This document shows, one piece after another, positions 60,488 to 64,000 of a stretch of DNA of 64,000 nucleotides. A program made the position numbers and the translations under genes. The stretch spans positions 62,001-126,000 of the forward strand of contig NZ_VIUE01000009.1 in assembly GCF_007828215.1 (NCBI RefSeq), written 5' to 3'. The DNA comes from Pseudomonas sp. SJZ074. GTDB taxonomy: Bacteria > Pseudomonadota > Gammaproteobacteria > Pseudomonadales > Pseudomonadaceae. How positions within the stretch are numbered: the stretch's first letter is position 1; each line of letters starts with the position of its first letter. Below the pieces are notes generated by a model that saw nothing but the letters and a program-made list of their open reading frames with translations, had not been told where the DNA came from and made no database searches.

Positions 60488-60514
60488 GCTGCTCTTTCTC
60501 CCCTTGCGTACCCG

Positions 60515-63500
60515 ATGACTGACCAAGCCCCCGCTATCGACAAACTGCTGAAAAACCTCGACCACGCCATGCTCGCCGATCGTCACCGGTTGCGGCGGCA
60601 GTTGCTCGAACTGCGCAAGAAGCCCGATGAGGCCAAGCTGGCCCAATGGGTGGCGCGCATGCAAGCGTCGTGTGACCAGGTGCTGGCGCGCAAGGCCAGC
60701 CTGCCGCTGATTCGCTATGACGACAATTTGCCGATCGCCGCCAAGCGCGACGAAATCAAAGAGGCGTTGCTCAAGCATCAGGTGCTGATCATCGCCGGTG
60801 AAACCGGCTCGGGAAAAACCACGCAGTTGCCGAAGATCTGCCTGGAAATCGGCCGCGGCCAGTATGGCTTGATCGGTCACACCCAGCCCCGTCGGATCGC
60901 CGCCCGCAGCGTGGCGAGCCGGGTGGCCGAGGAACTGGCCACGCCGTTGGGCGCGTTGGTGGGGTATCAGGTGCGCTTCGAGGACCAGAGCGACACCAAC
61001 ACCCTGATCAAATTGATGACCGACGGCATCCTGCTGGCCGAGACCCAGAACGACCGCTACCTCGAGCGCTACGACACGATCATCGTCGACGAAGCCCACG
61101 AACGCAGCCTGAACATCGATTTCCTGCTGGGCTACCTCAAGACCCTGCTGCCGCGCCGCCCGGACCTCAAGGTGATCATCACCTCGGCGACCATCGACCT
61201 GGAGCGCTTTTCCAAGCATTTCGACGACGCACCGATCGTTGAGGTCTCGGGTCGCACCTTCCCGGTGGAAACCTGGTATCGCCCGCTGACTCTGGAGCAG
61301 GACGAGGAGGGCAACCGGGTCGAGGACGACTTGACCGTTGACCAGGCGATCCTCGCCACCCTCGATGAGATCGCCGCCTATGAGCGCAGCGAACGCCGCA
61401 GCCCTGGGGATGTGCTGGTGTTCCTGCCGGGTGAGCGGGAGATTCGCGATGCGGCGGAGATGCTGCGCAAGGCCCAGCTCAAGCACACCGAGATCCTGCC
61501 GCTGTATGCGCGGCTGTCACCGGCTGAGCAGCAGCGGATCTTCCAGTCCCACCCGGGCCGTCGCGTGGTGCTGGCGACCAACGTCGCTGAAACCTCGCTG
61601 ACCGTGCCGGGTATCCGCTACGTGATCGACAGCGGCACCGCGCGCATCAGTCGCTACAGCTACCGAGCCAAGGTCCAGCGCTTGCCCATCGAGGCCATTT
61701 CCCAGGCCAGCGCTAACCAGCGCAAGGGGCGTTGCGGGCGGGTCGAGCCGGGGATTTGCGTGCGGTTGTACAGCGAGGAGGATTTTCTTGGGCGGCCGGA
61801 ATTTACCGATCCCGAGATCCTGCGCACCAACCTGGCGGCGGTGATCCTGCAGATGCTGCACCTGCGCCTGGGTGAGATCACCGAATTCCCGTTTATCGAA
61901 CCGCCGGATGGCAAAGCCATCAGCGACGGTTTCAACCTGCTGCAAGAACTCTCGGCGGTGGACCGCAACAGTCAGCTGACCCCGCTCGGTCGGCAATTGG
62001 CGCGCCTGCCGGTGGACCCGCGCATGGGCCGCATGCTGCTGGAAGCGGCGAAGCTGGGCAGCCTGCAGGAAGTGTTGATCGTCGCCAGCGCCATGTCGAT
62101 CCAGGACCCGCGCGAACGTCCGCCGGAGCGTCAGCAGGCGGCCGACCAGGCCCACGCCCAGTGGAAGGACCCGGACTCGGACTTCGCCGGGTTGGTCAAC
62201 CTGTGGCGCGGTTTCGAGGAGCAGCGCCAGGCCCTGACCGCCAGCCCGCTGCGCAACTGGTGCCGCAAGAACTTCCTCAACTACCTGCGCCTGCGCGAGT
62301 GGCGCGACGCCCATCGCCAGTTGAGCCTGATTTGCCGCGACATGCAGTTGGGCCTCAACAAGGACCCTGCCGACTATCCGAAACTGCACAAAGCGGTGCT
62401 CTCGGGTTTGCTCAGTCAGATCGGCCAGAAAACCGAAGACGGCGATTACCTCGGTGCTCGCCAGCGGCGGTTCTGGGTCCACCCCTCGTCAGGCCTGGGC
62501 AAGAAGCGTCCGCAGTGGCTGATGACCGCCGAACTGGTGGAAACCACCAAGCTGTACGCACGCATGGTGGCCAAGATCGAGCCGGACTGGATCGAGCCGC
62601 TGGCCGGGCACCTGATCAAGAAAAACCACTTCGAACCCCATTGGGAGAAGAAGCGCGGGCAAGTGGTGGCCTATGAGCAGATTACCCTGTTCGGGCTCAT
62701 CGTCGTCGGCCGGCGGCCGGTGCATTACGGGCCGGTGGACCCGGTGGTGTCCCGTGAGCTGTTCATCCGCGAGGCGCTGGTGCGCGGCGAGATCCAGTCC
62801 AAGGCCAAGTGCCTGGGCGCCAATACCCGCTTGCTGGAGCAACTCGACGAACTGGAAGCCAAGGCCCGCCGCCGCGACATCCTGGCGGACGAGGAAACCC
62901 TGTTCGCGTTCTACGATGCCCGTTTGCCGGCCGAGATCCACCAGACCGCGACGTTCGATAGCTGGTATCGGATCAACAGCCAGAAAGACCCGCAATTGCT
63001 GATCATGCGCGAGGAAGACGTGTTGGCCCGCGAGGCCAGCGAGGTCACCGCCACGCAATACCCCGATACCTTGCGTGTCGGCGACCTGACCTTGCCGCTG
63101 AGCTACCACTTCGAGCCCAACCATCCCCGCGACGGCGTGACCTTGCGCGTGCCGGCACCGTTGTTGCCGATGCTGCCGCCGGAGCGCCTGGAATGGCTGG
63201 TGCCGGGGATGATCGAGGCCAAGTGCATCGCCCTGGTGCGCAACCTGCCCAAGGCGCTGCGCAAGAACTTCGTGCCGGTGCCTGACTTCGTCAAGGCTGC
63301 GCTGCAGCGCATCACCTTCGCCGAAGGTTCGTTGCCGCAGTCTCTGGGCCGTGAGTTGCTGCGCATGACCGGCGCACGGGTCAGCGACGAAGCCTGGGCG
63401 GAAGCGGCCCAGCAGGTGGAAAGCCATCTGCGCATGAACCTGGAAATCGTCGACGGCCAGGGCAAGTTCCTCGGCGAGGGCCGCGACCTGGCCGAGCTGA

Positions 63501-64000
63501 CAGCACGCTTTGCCGAGGCCAGCCAGGCGGCCTTGGCCGTGCCGCAAACGGCAAAAAGCCAGGCACCGGTGGAGGCGAAGGTCTTCGCGCCGGTGGCCGA
63601 GAAAACCCAGCAGAAGATCGCCGGGCTGTCGATGACGGTCTATCCGGCGCTGGTGGAAGAGGGCGGCGTGGTCAAGGAAGGACGTTTCCCGACCCCGGCC
63701 GAAGCCGAATTCCAGCATCGCCGCGCCTTGCAGCGGTTGTTGATGCAGCAACTGGCGGAGTCGGCCAAGTTCCTGCGTGGCAAGCTGCCGGGGCTGACGG
63801 AGCTGGGTCTGCTGTACCGCGACTTGGGCCGCATCGACGCTCTGGTGGAAGACATCCTGCTGGCCAGTCTCGACAGTTGCGTGCTGGAAGGCGAAGCGAG
63901 CCTGCCCCGTGACGGCGCCGCGCTGGCGTCCCTGGCCGAGCGCAAGCGTGGCGGCTGGACCGAACACGCCGAACGGCTGGCGAAGCTGACCCTGGATATC
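60515..64000 (+). CDS. hrpA: ATP-dependent RNA helicase HrpA, 3' end outside the window
   Basis: The frame stays open from the ATG at 60515 to the right edge, about 1162 codons; E. coli HrpA has 1300, so roughly 10% is missing. Walker A is IIAGETGSGKTTQLPK, the DEAH box is IIVDEAHERSLN, motif III is TSATID, and motifs V-VI are TNVAETSLTVPGIRYVIDSG and QRKGRCGR. A winged-helix, ratchet and OB-fold part follows, and the long C-terminal extension typical of HrpA begins at about residue 770. It acts on mRNA and ribosome collisions in E. coli. No ribosome site stands out. Confidence 0.93.
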   Translation, partial: MTDQAPAIDKLLKNLDHAMLADRHRLRRQLLELRKKPDEAKLAQWVARMQASCDQVLARKASLPLIRYDDNLPIAAKRDEIKEALLKHQVLIIAGETGSGKTTQLPKICLEIGRGQYGLIGHTQPRRIAARSVASRVAEELATPLGALVGYQVRFEDQSDTNTLIKLMTDGILLAETQNDRYLERYDTIIVDEAHERSLNIDFLLGYLKTLLPRRPDLKVIITSATIDLERFSKHFDDAPIVEVSGRTFPVETWYRPLTLEQDEEGNRVEDDLTVDQAILATLDEIAAYERSERRSPGDVLVFLPGEREIRDAAEMLRKAQLKHTEILPLYARLSPAEQQRIFQSHPGRRVVLATNVAETSLTVPGIRYVIDSGTARISRYSYRAKVQRLPIEAISQASANQRKGRCGRVEPGICVRLYSEEDFLGRPEFTDPEILRTNLAAVILQMLHLRLGEITEFPFIEPPDGKAISDGFNLLQELSAVDRNSQLTPLGRQLARLPVDPRMGRMLLEAAKLGSLQEVLIVASAMSIQDPRERPPERQQAADQAHAQWKDPDSDFAGLVNLWRGFEEQRQALTASPLRNWCRKNFLNYLRLREWRDAHRQLSLICRDMQLGLNKDPADYPKLHKAVLSGLLSQIGQKTEDGDYLGARQRRFWVHPSSGLGKKRPQWLMTAELVETTKLYARMVAKIEPDWIEPLAGHLIKKNHFEPHWEKKRGQVVAYEQITLFGLIVVGRRPVHYGPVDPVVSRELFIREALVRGEIQSKAKCLGANTRLLEQLDELEAKARRRDILADEETLFAFYDARLPAEIHQTATFDSWYRINSQKDPQLLIMREEDVLAREASEVTATQYPDTLRVGDLTLPLSYHFEPNHPRDGVTLRVPAPLLPMLPPERLEWLVPGMIEAKCIALVRNLPKALRKNFVPVPDFVKAALQRITFAEGSLPQSLGRELLRMTGARVSDEAWAEAAQQVESHLRMNLEIVDGQGKFLGEGRDLAELTARFAEASQAALAVPQTAKSQAPVEAKVFAPVAEKTQQKIAGLSMTVYPALVEEGGVVKEGRFPTPAEAEFQHRRALQRLLMQQLAESAKFLRGKLPGLTELGLLYRDLGRIDALVEDILLASLDSCVLEGEASLPRDGAALASLAERKRGGWTEHAERLAKLTLDI

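Overview
The window is chromosomal DNA of a Pseudomonas from the P. fluorescens complex. Three things support this: the gene content, the GC-rich codon use with long antisense open frames, and the many inverted REP doublets (GTGGGAGCGGGCTTGCTCGCGAA type and TGTGGCGAGGGGAT type) between genes. The left 6.5 kb (TusA-like protein, AI-2E permease, Bcp, GcvR, dapA, bamC, MBL hydrolase, purC, tRNA-Ser) follows the order I know for PA1006-PA1013 of P. aeruginosa. It is core genome and ends at a tRNA-Ser(CGA) gene.

From the tRNA to about 22.9 kb lies an accessory region. It starts with a RelE/ParE-type toxin and HTH antitoxin pair with a palindromic operator, two small orphan genes, a 976-residue DUF4132/DUF7737-type protein with a small partner, and a decayed small-gene tail. 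Then comes the most unusual part, a six-gene same-strand cluster (12275-22886). It encodes two long proteins each ending in nine RCC1-like repeats, one Big2/invasin-like protein between them, and three tandem paralogous secreted cysteine-rich proteins. Each secreted protein is itself an internal duplication of a domain resembling halovibrin HvnA (NAD-glycohydrolase/ADP-ribosyltransferase family). The N-terminal halves of copies 2 and 3 are almost identical in DNA, while the C-terminal halves have diverged.

22.9-32 kb holds a chemoreceptor with a sigma-28-like promoter, a phytanoyl-CoA dioxygenase-like enzyme, a TetR regulator divergent from an amidase with three evenly spaced ATAC-N6-GTAT operators, a cupin, a DUF1508 protein, a MexT-like LysR regulator, an orphan 5-carboxymethyl-2-hydroxymuconate isomerase, a LysR protein reduced to its HTH domain, and a glutamine-synthetase-family (gamma-glutamyl-polyamine type) enzyme.

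32-64 kb is mostly housekeeping: eptA, a methyltransferase, rnd-ycgL, a hydroxyacid dehydrogenase, a YcgN-type protein, an apparently inactive M61-like peptidase, an RNA methyltransferase, an HNH nuclease, a spermidine-synthase-like protein, a cNMP-binding protein, oligopeptidase B, a YafJ-type glutamine amidotransferase, an MFS transporter with pxpABC (5-oxoprolinase), a MoxR/VWA pair, a DUF748 protein, cysteine synthase, lpxO, two EamA transporters, aceK, and the start of hrpA, which runs off the right edge. eptA and lpxO are both lipid A modification genes. No phage, IS, integrase, rRNA or CRISPR was seen.
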